Assembly: GCA_037042185.1 (NCBI GenBank)
Contig: JAXQJY010000027.1
Location: forward strand, 372,001 to 436,000
DNA: 64,000 nucleotides
Source: Sordariomycetes sp. S80-01Y
Lineage: Eukaryota; Ascomycota; Sordariomycetes
Direction of reading: 5' to 3'
The position numbers were made by a program, and so were the translations under genes. The notes under the pieces were generated by a model. It was not told where the DNA came from. It searched no databases and worked only from the letters and a program-made list of their open reading frames with translations. Shown piece after piece: positions 52,553-64,000 of the stretch; position 1 is the stretch's first letter, and the number at the start of each line of letters is the position of its first letter.

Positions 52553-55500
52553 ATGGATATCAAGTCGTCATTCAAAGCGGTGGTAGAGGACTTTAAAGTC
52601 AACTCCAAATTGAGCGCTGATGAAGAAAAAGACTTTTCGATGACAAGTCTTCAGGATCTTGAGCAGCTAGTCTCGAACATTCAAAAGGATCAAGAACGCA
52701 AAAAGACGATGAGAGCCATGCGCCGCCTGGAACCATTCCTGGTATCAATGAAAAACTACGGCAAAGTCATAGATACTTTCCTGAACGCATCAGAAGTGCT
52801 GGCTTTTGTCTGGGTAAGTTGCCTCTGCGCATCTACAATCGCCATTTTCTCTAGCTGATGGAGTGCCATGCAACAGGGTCCCATGAAGTTCATCCTTCAG
52901 GTACGCGTTGTGAAGCAAGGTCCAGGACCGAGGCATGGCTGGCTAAAGACATTTCAGGAAGCGAGCATGCACATTGAGGTTCTCAATACCATCTTAGACG
53001 CCTATCAAGATATTGGCGACCACATCCCTCTGTTGGAAGACTTTTTGCTATTCGATTCTCACCCGCATCTACGGCAGCTGCTCGTCATGATCTTTACGGA
53101 CATTCTCGAATTTCATCGCGAAGCGCTGAGGCACTTTAGAAAGCCTTGTTAGTTTACTGAAACAATGAATATCAATCTCAAGACGACTTATGTGGACTAA
53201 CGGTGAACAGCCTGGAATTTGCTCTTCGCGGCAACGTGGAGAGGTTCCCAGCGTAAGCTACAACTCGTCGTGGCGAATATGAAACGCCATCGCGACCTTA
53301 TTGACAGACGAGCGAGTATTATTCAGCTTCAGCAGGTTTTTGAGATTCGAAAACAGCTGGAGGTCGATCTCGTGGCAACGACTCAGGCTGAAAATGACCG
53401 GCGGCGAGGCATCGTCACCCCATGGCTTTCGGCTTTCTCGAATGAATGTGAGCACGAAAATCACCGGGAAGCCCGCAGTAGTGGAAACCAGTCTGGCTCA
53501 TGGTTGCTGGGTCACCCAAATTTCCAGAAATGGTTCTCGCCTTCCCACAAAACAACACCCATATTGTGGCTAACAGGCATTCCTGGGGCTGGGAAGACGG
53601 TCCTTGCGTCGGTGGTCATTGATGAGCTCTCGAAGGCTTCAGAATCGACTCCGGGTATCAATTTGGCATACTTCTATTGCAAGTACGGCACTGAGGGGCG
53701 GAACTCATTCGCATCAGTTGCGAAGTCCGTCATAGCCCAACTCCTTCGCCCCCTTCCAGATTCACTGTCCTATATCTATGAAGAGGCGTCCAAAAGCAGC
53801 GAAGCCTGCTTGTCATCAAAATCGACAGCTGAAAAAATACTTGACAGCCTGCTCGTTCAGGCTTGTACAGGTGAGAATATCATTTACATCGTCATCGACG
53901 GTGTCGACGAGTGCGACAGGAGTGGCAGGAATGACATTCCAACGTGGTTCCAGGCCCTCAGTGACCGTTTATCAAAGACTGCTCCCGGAAGTCTCAGATG
54001 CATGTTCATCAGTCAGGATATTGGTGCAGGGGCGAAAGATTGGGGGCTGGCTTCGAGAATCAAAATTTCTCGAGAAGACACCCAAAGAGACATACAAGAG
54101 TTTGCGATACGGGAACATCGCAAGATGGAAGTGAGATTTGGAGAATTGAGGCATCCCCACGAGGACATTGCCAAGCTTGTGACTGCGAGGGCTCAAGGTT
54201 AGATCACCGCCCTTCGATAAAATTGACTGGCTGATTTTGGTACCAGGCATGTTTCTCTTTGCCAAAGTAATGTTGGTTCATCTCAACGCTCAGCTCACGA
54301 AAGAGGACTTGCTTCAGGAATTGGACCCTTCGACTCTGCCGACCGAGATCAACACACTGTAAGTCCTGCTATATCCAAGCACTGCTCATTCGAACTCTGA
54401 ATTTGTTTAGGTACGACAGGATCATGCACCGCATTCAAGAGCTGCGGCCCGACAGAATCTCCAGGAAGCGAACACTGGAAGTACTGGGCTGGATAATTTG
54501 CGCACCAAGACCGCTTAGATGGCGCGAGGTCCAAGCGGCGATAAGCATTGACCTGGACGACGGCTACCTCAATTCCGACAAAAGGATACTTGACACACCC
54601 AAAGGCCTACTGACTGCTTTCATTGAAGTGAGGGAAAATGGCATGGTAGAGATTGTCCATGAATCGGCTCGCAAGTGAGTAGTTCTGCTGGTTGGGACTG
54701 CTGACGGAGGCCTCTTACTGACCACAATCGCAAAGGTATCTTGTCCAATCTCGGTACATAAACTCGCAATCAGCGCACTTGATGATGGCGACACACAGCA
54801 TGGCTTACCTTAGCTGGCCCGAGATGGAAGCAGGTCGCGATCCGAAGGATGTAGAAGTCGATACGCGCGAAGGGACTTTTGCATTTGTTGATTATGCATC
54901 AGCATGCTGGTCTTTCCACCTGCGATCCGCTATTTCGGCAAAGATTCTTGAAGATGGTCAAGAATCTGAGTGGAGTGTGCTCCGGGAAACCCTGGAAGCT
55001 TTTATCACCACTCACTGGGCGGAGCCTAGCAAATCGATCGAAATTTCCAAAAAGACGACGGACGCCCTTTTCCGGCTCTCTGACTCTGAGATATACGGCA
55101 AAATCTCTCAAAGTGTCGAGTGGTTCGAGAGATCACTCGACTTCAAGAGGCAAATGTCCGGCGAGGAAGAGGCATTAACTCTGCTGAGCTGTATCGGACT
55201 CATTCGATCAGCTCTGGAAGCTCTGAGAGGGAGATCTAGAGTCGAAACTACCCGTCTGGAAATACTCTATGGAGAGCAATGGTTCAAGTGTCCAAGAGTC
55301 AGTTGCTATTATTACCACGAGGGTTTCCGCACTGAAAAGCAGCGCAAGGCGCATGTTTCCAAGCACGAGCGCCCGTTCCTCTGCGTTGTGGACGGTTGTG
55401 ACCATTCGATCTTCGGATTCACCCAGGAGTCGGAACTGAGCATGCACCTTTCCGATTACCACGGCTTCCCCATCTCAGACAGCCAGGAGCCGATATTCCC

Positions 55501-55999
55501 CAAGCCCACCCGGGAGAGGAAGGCTTTTCACTCTGGCCCAGGTGCGGGAAACATACATCGGTGCGCTATGTGTTCCCGCGAATTCACCAGGAAGTACAAT
55601 TTGGATTCGCACATGAGGAGTGCCCATACAGGTGAGCGGCCATACAAGTGTAGTCATTGCAACCTGATGTTCGCGAGAGACGCTGCTCGAAAAAGACACG
55701 AGGAACTGCATCGCGAGGCGGCATATTTCTGCTTTGGTACACTCGAGGATGGAGTAGAATGGGGCTGCCGGGCCAAATTCACTCGCAAAGACAAAAGAGA
55801 AGACCATTTCAAATCTGGTAAGGGCCGGCTTTGCATCATGCCGCTAGTCGAGGAAAAGCTGCGGAAAGGAGAAGGCGAAGACGGTGGCGGGCTGAGCAGT
55901 GGAGAAGAAGTCATACTGCCCAACTTCGCACAGTTCCTCGCATTGTGTGGAATATCCAAAGAGTCAGCTGGCAAGGCCCAAGAACCGCCACCAGGGTAG
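52553..55999 (+). CDS. NLR-type receptor: N-terminal helical domain - NACHT - C2H2 zinc fingers (six exons, 1052 aa)
   Basis: The plan is that of a STAND ATPase. A helical N-terminal domain (residues 1-200) resembles those preceding many fungal NACHT proteins. Walker A is GIPGAGKTV (about 300-308) and the Walker B-like segment is IYIVIDGVDECDRS (about 400). A winged-helix-like region follows (LEVLGWIICAPRPLRWREVQ). The C terminus has four C2H2 fingers at about residues 816-956, two atypical (CPRVSCYYYH, CVVDGCDHS) and two classic (CAMCSREFTRKYNLDSHMRS with the TGERPYKC linker). Exons are 52553-52813, 52877-53147, 53211-54197, 54247-54358, 54411-54674 and 54736-55999, making exactly 1053 codons. 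It is intact. The fingers may bind DNA or serve as the sensing or effector end. Confidence 0.92.
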
Positions 56000-56582
56000 T
56001 CACATCTGCAAACGAAGAAACGAACCCGCCGTCGAGATAGCCGCGGGAGTGGATGGCTATTTACTCTCACATGAGGTTCGATCCATATCCCTGGTCCTGT
56101 CTTAGGTTCGGCCCCTTGACATAATCTCAACGCGCGTGTTCGATGGTTGGACCCAACGCGGGAAAAATCGCCACAGCAATCGGCATGAGATCGAGAGAAA
56201 GCGCGATGTTCCAATATGGCAAGACAAGAAGAGTGCCGAGGGCATCGTTTGGCCATTGAGAATACCACGGTCTCTGCCGACGCGTGAGAATCCGTCACCT
56301 ATAGAGGTAATGATAAAGAGTGCTCCCCAGGGACAGGTGCGTCCTTCTGAGGCCATGATACTGTGAATTCTCTTCTGAGGGGATGAAAGACAGATACGAC
56401 TGGCCCTTATGGAGATAGCAAGACTATGGAATCAGCCGACCACATTTTCACACCGGCGATTGGATGGCAAGAGACTCGATTCCTACGCTAAAGGTAGTAA
56501 GAGAGAGCGCAGCACAACAGTGATGCAATAAGCACCAATTGCATGCACCCACTGGTGCTGATAGAAGTTTCAGCCCAGACTT
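56000..56582. other. Convergent 3' intergenic region
   Basis: 583 bp between the NLR and the Upc2-type regulator. No gene or repeat is seen. Confidence 0.5.
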
Positions 56583-57944
56583 CTACTCTCTAGTAGCTGC
56601 TGCGCAGTCCCTGGCCCATTCCGTGAACTGGTCCCAGTCGTCGTCTACGGACCGAACAGATTCGGCCAAACTGTTAATAAGATGGATGCCGAAGCCACGC
56701 CCCCACCAGCGGTCGTGGACGTAGAGTAACATGACACCGTAGTGCACCAGGATGATCTGCGCCATCGGGTCTCCCTGCTGGAACAGGAGCATGGTCTCTT
56801 CGTTCAAAATCGGCCAAGCGATGACGACGCCCACGCTCCGATATCTATCAATGTGCTCAAAGCTCGTCTCGAGACTTTCAATCCCCGAGATATGGACTTG
56901 ATGCTTTGTTGGGCCGACGTATTTGGCTACTTGGTCCGCCCGCTCCCGCAGCTTCAGCATGGCTTGCTCGAGCCCACCGAGGGAGAACCTTCTGCTGCCT
57001 GGAGATGGACCGCCCGAGGGCTGGAGAAGCACCTTAAACATTCCTTCTTGCAGAATATCTTCTCTCGTCTGGGTTATCACTGCCACGCCACGGAGGAGCT
57101 GGAAGACCGATATTAGGCTCTCGGCGGGCGTGAACATTGGCTCGCCTGAGCTGATGGCCGGGATGCTATAACCCAACAGGGCGATGAGGATGGAGAAGGC
57201 GAAGAGGGCATGGCAATTAGCTTCTGTAATATATCCCAACGCAAGCTTGAAGCCGTTCAGGCCGCATGTCTGGTAGTGGATGGCAACCTCGGTGTGGATC
57301 TGGCTCCTGGAAGGTTCGAGGTGGGCAAGGTGAGAAGACGAGAGTGCGAGTAGGCCATCCATAAGGAATTCGTAGTCCCTGGACATCAGGGGAAGCCTCG
57401 TCTTCCACAGGTCAGCCTCTTGCGGGGAATCCTCGTTGGACAAGGTGGCGAAGGTGACTGTGGCGTAATGGTACATGAGGTACAGTTCGTGTGCGCGGGA
57501 GACGCTGGGGGCGTATCTTTGGCCAACGTCCTGGACAGGTACAACCGGGCTCGGATTCTGGGCGACCCATAATGTCGGCTCCGAGTCCAAGTCCTGTCGC
57601 CTTCTCGTTGGCTCATCAGGCTGGGTCCCACCGGAAGTGCTGGTTCTGGGCGAGGGAGCCGCAGGGTCGCCATAGCTGCAAGCGCTCTTACGCCGGCGAC
57701 AGTTCTGGCAGGTGGGTTTCCTCTCGTCGCACTATATGAGAACAGTCAGTCTTCTGCTGGTGCTTCTGGGGTCATGGTATGCCAAGGGAAGGTATGAGGA
57801 CACCTCGGAGAGGTCCAATCTGCCTCGCTGGATCTGACCCGAGACGGAAACCGGGACTGGGACTGGGAGTACCTTGACACGCCTCGATTTGCACGTGTTG
57901 CAACCGTTTCGCGACTTGGTGTGCAGTTTCCTGGGAGGCACCAT
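56583..57944 (-). CDS. Zn2Cys6 transcription factor, Upc2/sterol-uptake-control type (two exons, 406 aa)
   Basis: The zinc cluster at residues 15-42 (GCNTCKSRRVK, then CDERKPTCQNCRRRKSAC) is split by a 141-nt intron (57732-57872). It is followed by the C-terminal regulatory domain of the short Upc2-like class: ELYLMYHYATVTFATLSNED, LMDGLLALSSSHLAHLEPSR, then YQTCGLNGFKLALG and a final W-A-R-D-C-A. The length is typical of this class and no defect is seen. It is divergent from an RTA1-family transporter (556 bp) and close to a P450 and a Baeyer-Villiger-type enzyme, so it is a likely pathway regulator for the right-hand gene set. Confidence 0.9.
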
Positions 57945-58500
57945 CGCGTCGACGCTCGACGCACGGGAGGGAACGGCGTGCGGGTGGGCGCGAGATCAGA
58001 CAGCTCGAGGTATCAGTGAGTGGGCAACGCGAGGCTGATGCAGAGGAGCGAGTGGCCTCGTTTAGATAAAGTTGTCGCTTAGGCGTCCTTCGGTGCGAGG
58101 TTTGGTTGCCTCAGGACACTAGAGCGGCACTAAGCAGTTAGTACGAAGTAGTAATAGCGAATGCGGTGTAGTGGTATCGACGTGGGCGGGTCTGCTAGAC
58201 CAATCGTATCGTCTCTCGGTTTCGCAACGAGTACGAACTGACGAGGAACCGAGAGTTGATGCAACGCATTGAGACAAATCAGAGTATTCATTTAATCAAT
58301 ATTTATAACAGGTACGTCCTCCTGATCTGATTTCGTGCGCAAGGTTTTCCTCTGGCACGGTAACCTTCGAGTGCTTCTCACTTGCGTCCCGGCTGCGCTG
58401 ACTCGTACCTTCTCCCCCCTCTAACTCTCTGCTCCCTTTCTACCTTTCTTTTGATTCCCTATTGTCTTTTGCCGCTCTCTTCCTCTGCTTTTGAGCAGCA
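57945..58500. promoter_or_regulatory. Shared divergent promoter (Upc2-type regulator / RTA1)
   Basis: 556 bp between starts. The 90 bp before the RTA1 ATG is a strong pyrimidine tract (TCTCCCCCCTC..., 58408-58497), typical of efficient fungal leaders. Confidence 0.5.
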
Positions 58501-59526
58501 ATGTCATCCGGACAGCAGGTCGACACCTCCAACTGCACCGAGGTTACTCCCGAGTGCCCTGTCAGCGCCACCCTGTATGGCGACTACTTCAGCACTGGAG
58601 CGTGTGCCTTCTTTGTGGCTGCGTACGGACTCGCCATTCTCGCCCAGATTTACTTGGCTTGGAAATCCAAAGCATGGTCATACGCAGCATACCTCGCAGT
58701 TGGGTCCACCTTCGAGCTCATCGGCTACGCTGGACGCTTGATCATGTCCTTCAATCCCTTCGTCAACCTTGCCTTCATCCTCCAGATACTCTTCCTCATC
58801 TTGGCGCCCACCCTCGTCGCAGCCGCCATCTCCCTCACATTCAAACACCTCGTCCTCTACTTCGGGCCCCAGCACTCCACCATTCGACCGAGACTATATC
58901 CGTGGGTTTTTGTCGGGAGCGATTTCGTCTCCATCGTTATACAAGGTATTGGAGGTGCCGTCGCAGCGTCAGGGTCCGTAGGCGAGAACCCGGACCCCGA
59001 AAAGGCGGACCTTGGGAACAATCTCCTTATCGCGGGTGTCTCTTTCCAGGTTGTCAACATGGTCGTTTGCGGTCTCTTGATGTTGATATACACCAGGCGG
59101 TATCGGGTGGCGAGCAAACGAGGCGTCCCCTATTCGGACACGCAGTTTAGTGTCGCCCATCGAGATCAAGACCAGAAGGTGCAGAGGTTTATCTGGTCCA
59201 TTGTGGTGGCATACGTCGCAATCATAGTCCGCTGCATTTACCGGTATGTCTGGGCTTCCCAAACCTAACCCACCCTGTCTCGTGTTCACTCGGTTACTCA
59301 CGTATTTCAATGCAGGATCCCCGAAATGGCGTCTGGATGGGGCAGCAGCCTAATGCAGAACGAAACCAGTTTTCTCATTCTCGACGGTGCAATGATCCTT
59401 CTTGCCGTTCTGCTCTTGACCATCATCCATCCTGCCTTCTTCTTCCCGTTCCTCGCCAAAAAGCCTCCAGGTTTCGGCAATAAGGAAGTGGGTAATGACA
59501 GACAGGAAGGGCTCGAGCTGCGATAG
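58501..59526 (+). CDS. RTA1-family membrane protein (two exons, 317 aa)
   Basis: RTA1-like proteins are seven-helix plasma-membrane or ER proteins tied to lipid translocation and resistance to toxic compounds. Seven hydrophobic segments are visible, among them FFVAAYGLAILAQIYLAW, LAFILQILFLILAPTLVAAA, LLIAGVSFQVVNMVVCGLLM and LDGAMILLAVLLLTIIHPAF. Family marks are FELIGYAGR, LAPTLVAA, SDFVSIVIQGIGGA and a C-terminal H-P-A-F-F-F-P. Exons are 58501-59243 and 59316-59526, with a 72-nt intron in the loop before the last helix. It is intact. In this context it may export, or protect against, the pathway product. Confidence 0.92.
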
Positions 59527-60172
59527 TTCTTATAGATTCACCAACATTTCGAAGACTATGCTGGGACCCTGTGGTCTCCGAGAATGCAGGGAAGATTGGC
59601 GTGGCCCGCGCCTCATTCCTCGATCAGTTCAGGGTACAAGCTGTACCGATTCTCTCATGCTACTGCGAGATATGAAAAACGTGAAGACGACGTTGAATTC
59701 TGATGGCGAGTTGGTCTATCTAGGTCGGTTGCACATTGGAATAGATACCAGAAAAGAGTTGGATCTCCGTCATACACCAGGTATGCACGCAGTGTCAGTC
59801 GCATCACGAACCGTTATGAAGTGAAAGTGCCTCGACGTGGTGAATGACACAAGAACAGAACTTACACAGAGCTCCCAGCTTGCGCAGTCGATATCGCATC
59901 TGCGGTTTGGAGCTACTTGTTCTGATGTGTGTTGACTTATCGATTGTGTAAATACTCGCCTTCATCCCTTGACCCAAGGATGAAGCCCTTAACCATCTAT
60001 GGGTGTATTGCACAGGCTATGCAATCCACAGTACCGTGCAATCTTTCCAACTCGAAGACCTAATCCCTAGCGCACCCGGGAAAATATCAGAAAACGGCTG
60101 CTTCACGGACTCAGCATGGCAGAGTGCCGTATATGTGCGCCTGCGTGTCGTGGCCGAAATCACCGGGCCCCA
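59527..60172. other. Convergent 3' intergenic region
   Basis: 646 bp between the RTA1-family gene and the P450 3' end. No supported gene. Confidence 0.5.
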
Positions 60173-62206
60173 TTAGTTCCCATTCGTCCGTGCTTTGAAT
60201 TGCACCTTCAGTGTTGTATCTGGGATGAACATTGTGGCAATGTAAAAAGGCTTCGGTTCGTCCCCTGGCGCTAGCTTGAAGTCATAACGAAGCAGCAACA
60301 GGGAAAACAAGAGTTTCATCTCGTTGATGGCAAAGAAACGACCAGGGCTATTGTTGAGTATCCCCAGGTCAATTTTCCTTTTCTTATTTGACATCATAGG
60401 AGGTGGTGACTTACCATGGATGTCTTCCGTGACCGAAGACGTGGTAGTGGGTCCCAGTAGTTGTTGCCAGCTGCTCCTTCGAATTTTCATACTTCGGTTC
60501 CGTAAACCGGAATCCTCGAAACTCGAGAGGATCGTCATAGATATCGGGATCTTGATGCAGGATGGTAGTTGGTGTGCCAACCTTTGAGCCTGGTGGGAGC
60601 ACAGTGCCGTCCGAGAACTTGAACTCCTTGCGAGCGTTGCGCTGCATGGACACTGTCACCCGTCAGACATATGTTCAAACGCGCGGAGAAGATCTATGCA
60701 GCTGAGGATTCAGATACTCACGCAGTCCACTGGTGCTAATTCTCCCCCCTTCTCTGAGGAAGCTCTCCATCTTAGGGAGGTTTGCCAGAGTTGCGGTGGT
60801 AATTTTGCCATCCTCAAGGTTATTCATAACCTCTTGACGAAGTTCGTCGGCATATTCTTCGTATTTCTGAGCTAGCGTATACAAGGCTCCTGTGAAGACC
60901 TATCATCACATACAGTTGGTTAAACGTCCCTCAGGGTCAATAATACCAGAGACTCACCATGGTTGTTGTGTGGATGGAGGCAACGTTCAAAGCCATTACT
61001 CTCTCTGCTATCTGAGGCACTGTCTTCTCTACAGACGGTGCGGCGTCGATAAGCCACTGCACTAGGTCCTGCGGACTGTTCCCATTCTCGTCAATCAGAC
61101 CATCCAGTCGGGCTTGAATAAACTCTTTCAGCATTCGCTCGCCGGTGCGGCGATACTTCATAACCGGGAGTAGCTGCACGATGTAGCTAGACCGAACAAA
61201 ACATTAGCCCAATCTAACAGCCGTTGGAAAATCTAGAATGTGAACGCACTTTTTGGTCCATTCCGGGAAAACTCGCAGTATTTCGGCGGAGAGCACCACA
61301 GCTTGGGCGTAATTCGATGCGTTTCGAAGGAACTCCTCGTTCCGACCTGGATGTCATAGTCAGTCAGGTGGCGACTGTATCGATCGTGGCCTCTCACAGA
61401 ACTCCGTTCCAACATAAACCCTGTTGCTCACCCGTGCCACCGTTGTGGCGATGGTGTCGTATAAGGCAATCGGGGTGAAGTCTAAAGGCGTCAGGAACGA
61501 GCTGCGAGCATCCATATGATTCTAGTACACGAACCTTCGGGACTCCCAATCAGATCATCGAATGCCATTGACGCTTCTTCGACCATGATGGGGTTCTTAG
61601 CTGCAATCATCTTGGTGAGAACACCTTTCACAACGGGAGTGTGGTATGTGCGATGACCAACACCATAGCCCATTGTATAAGGTATTTGCTGTTGCTACTC
61701 ATAACGAAAATGTCAGATTTTTCACGTGGTTTTCATTCACTAGTGCCAGAACTCACATCGTTGGCGCCATCTTGGGCGTTGAGTACAGTATCAGGCGCTT
61801 TGAGGAACTCTGAAACCTTGTCTCGGTCCGTGACAAGAATATACTCTGCCTGCAGTGTAGAAATGCGGAACAGGCCGTTCTTGGTTTTTTTCACACCCTC
61901 TTCGACAAGACTGACGGGGGATTTCATGAATCGGTAGGCTGCTATCCACGATCCAAGTACAGGTATGGGGGCAAAGCCCACCGACACGACTTTGGCCTTG
62001 GTAGCACAGACGTCAGCAAATGCCGTCGTGAGAACGGGAAATAGTGGTTGGGTGTCATATACAGTCTGCTTGTGGTAGCGAATTTGCTGGAAAGCCAGCC
62101 ACACTGCCAATCCTATCAAGGCCGCCTGCCACCACCCTTGCCCCTGGATCCGCTCAGAGAGGAGCGATAGCGCTGATGAGACTTTAACGGAAGTGTTGTT
62201 CGCCAT
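60173..62206 (-). CDS. Cytochrome P450 (eight exons, 534 aa)
   Basis: A microsomal-type P450 with an N-terminal anchor (WWQAALIGLAVWLAFQQ). Marks are HTPVVKGVLT (C-helix side), an I-helix with ASIHTTTM, the K-helix E-x-x-R in FLREGGR and the heme loop FGHGRHPCPGRFFA, whose Cys codon is split by an intron. Exons are 61757-62206, 61535-61688, 61398-61481, 61250-61346, 60958-61186, 60722-60899, 60415-60652 and 60173-60347, totalling 535 codons with no stop. The ATG at 62206 has a better context than the one nine codons upstream (62233). It belongs with the oxidase and transporter around it. The substrate is unknown; similar P450s oxidise terpenoids or alkaloids. Confidence 0.92.
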
Positions 62207-62731
62207 GTTTCTATACTTCAAATCAAAGAGCATTGTACAAAACGGCAGACAGTACCAATGTATGCGGTGCGAGGTTAACTCTGATGAATTGGAGTATGGG
62301 TTTTGCTTGATTTAAAGCTTCGTCAGCGAAAGCTATGTCAGTCAGCTTAGGTCACTCAGGAAGACTGCCGAACTGCTACCTTGACCCATGCACTGACCAG
62401 GAGGCCCACCCACCTACGGTGCCGCGAGAAAGAATATTGCCCCGCGCGGTTTGCGTGCGCGGGCGCCGACGATAACGCGAAAAGCATGTATCTGTCAAGT
62501 AGATGCGCCGCAGTGTCCTTTCACATAGATGAGGGTCAATTGCTGGCCAGGAAGGTTCCACTTGGATCTCCAAGCTGATTCACCTTGACGCATTTTCGGA
62601 TCCCTTGTTCCCAGCGAAGAGAATTACGTGGATGGATTGGGCTTGGCAGTGGCATTGTATACGAAGTCACGCGCGTCTGTACGAGTGGCTCATTATCCCA
62701 ATTTTTCAGTCTGAAATATTCTAAACTCCGC
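62207..62731. other. Intergenic region
   Basis: 525 bp between the BVMO-like gene's stop and the P450 start. It is the P450 promoter region and holds no supported gene. Confidence 0.5.
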
Positions 62732-64000
62732 TCACTCAATAACCCAAGGCGTATCAGAGTTCCGTATATATGGTGTCAATTTCTGCGGCTCACAGTCATA
62801 CTCGGCTTTGATTCGCCCATTGCCCAAAAACGCCCAAGGGTTATCATCGAGATACTCAATGTCGAAGTGCTCGAACCTTGGTGTCTTGATTGTTTTGAGG
62901 AAGTGGACAGACTTGTAAGGCGTCAGTTAGCTGCGAGATTAACGAGGGGAGACATTTGTTGACCACAAATACACTTACAGATCCGCCCCAGACAAGAACC
63001 TTGCCGTCTGTTGTATTGTTCTTATACCAGCTTCGGCATGGTCCAGAAAACACGCCAGTCCCGTGCCATGCGTCAATGTATTCATTGAGCTGATCGACCA
63101 CCTTTTCCTTGACATCAAAGCTCTTAATGCGGTCACTCTGCATCTTCCTGGCCATTTGAATGACATACTCTATCTCCGTCTCAAAACAGGGCAGAACTGT
63201 GCCATTAGCAAGGTTTCCTCTAGGTCCATTCATGACATAGTAATTGGGGAACCCCGGTGCGCCCATGCCTAGGTAGCATTTGGGCATCTTCGACCAAGCA
63301 TCCCGAATATCGTGGCCGCCGCGCCCGACAAGCTTGAAGTGTGGCGTCCAAGCCATGTCGTAACCAGTTGCGCAAACAACCATGTCCACTTCGTGACTGA
63401 CACCGTCGTCCATTTCCAAGCCCGTCTTCGTCACGCGCTTCACGTTACCGAAAATACACTCGACGTTGGGCTTGATGAGAGTCTCGAGGTACCCATCTCC
63501 AGGGGTTAGGCGCCTGGTAGTAGACTAAGCACGAAGAAATTGGAACCAAGAGACAGGAAACCACTCACCTACATCCAACCGGCCAGCTAGGGATCAGCTT
63601 CTCCGTTAAAATTAGATCATTCTCTAATCTGCGTTCCATTTCGGAAGGCATGTACTTTTCTACCATTCTCGAGGCGTCGGTGTCCTTGTAAAAGATGGCA
63701 AATCCAGTGTTTATGGCGAACTCTATCCGCTTCCTGTAATCCAGGAAGTATTTCGGGTCTTCGCGGAGGCGTTGCATCTCCCTGTCGCTGTAGTAATACT
63801 GGCCCAGACTGGGCATGTGAGCCTCGGCGTCCTCGACGATGGTTTTTTGGTCTCCGTTCTTCATTTCAGCATTCGCCGGCGCAGCGATGTCGACAGGGAC
63901 GCGAGGCATAGGACTTGCAATCCAGGTGCTTCCTCTCATGATGCACTTAAGACTCGTAGCGGCTTTGACAGTGTCATGGTTAGTTAACTCTATCTCGTGT
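62732..64000 (-). CDS. Baeyer-Villiger/flavin-containing monooxygenase, C-terminal part (cut by window edge)
   Basis: The C-terminal half of a class B flavoprotein monooxygenase, an enzyme type that turns ketones into esters or lactones. Visible parts are RGSTWIASP, WPVGCRRLTPGDGYLE, KPNVECIFGNVKRV, the A-T-G-Y motif in VVCATGYDMAWTPHF, APGFPNYYVMNGPRGNLANG and CRSWYKNNTTDGKV. Exons are 63569 to the edge, 62979-63513 and 62732-62911, with introns of 55 and 67 nt that keep the frame. The N-terminal FAD site (GxGxxG) and the start lie beyond position 64000. It is transcribed toward the P450 on the same strand. No defect is seen in the visible part. Confidence 0.88.

Noticed and set aside
56070-56100. 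GGTTCGA word resembling a tRNA B box
   Set aside because: No A box, no cloverleaf arms and no acceptor stem could be found around it.

Overview
The window looks like nuclear DNA of a filamentous ascomycete (Pezizomycotina, probably Sordariomycetes). The evidence is short introns of about 46-140 nt with fungal CTGAC/CTAAC-type branch sites, three Zn2Cys6 regulators, NACHT-type NLR receptors, DUF3500/DUF4246/DUF3632 proteins, an RTA1 transporter and many flavin and P450 oxygenases. It is an accessory-type region: intact genes alternate with decayed ones and gene-poor stretches. I placed exon boundaries by eye from splice signals and reading-frame continuity.

Left part (0.65-12.7 kb): a secreted BBE-type FAD oxidase, then a compact set made of a DUF3500 protein, a fumarylacetoacetate-hydrolase-family enzyme, a 118-aa protein of unknown role, a salicylate-hydroxylase-like flavoprotein and a Zn2Cys6 regulator. 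These sit in divergent or tail-to-tail pairs and look like an aromatic-compound pathway with its own regulator.

Middle-left (13.7-35 kb): a divergent second-copy-type SPT3 (SAGA subunit), a P450 with one nonsense codon in a RIP-like context, an internally deleted FAD oxidase relic, and an intact SesB-like hydrolase-NACHT-ankyrin NLR. These are followed by a decayed NLR, a Cys-rich F-box protein and a decayed amidase. A 121-bp sequence occurs three times with 100% identity (409, 25849 and 34774), and a fragment of it abuts the amidase relic.

Middle-right (35-47 kb): DUF4246 and DUF3632 genes share one promoter region. Next comes a regulator / NmrA-like reductase / flavin monooxygenase trio, an unknown 398-aa protein and a secreted zincin-like protein. 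A 456-bp MITE-like element with 40-bp terminal inverted repeats and TA flanks lies at 48.0-48.5 kb.

Right part (49-64 kb): an SNF2/Rad5-like helicase is head-to-head with an NLR that carries C-terminal C2H2 zinc fingers. A second metabolic set follows: an Upc2-type regulator divergent from an RTA1 transporter, then a P450 and a Baeyer-Villiger-type monooxygenase that runs off the right edge. No tRNA, rRNA, CRISPR or recognisable retroelement was found.
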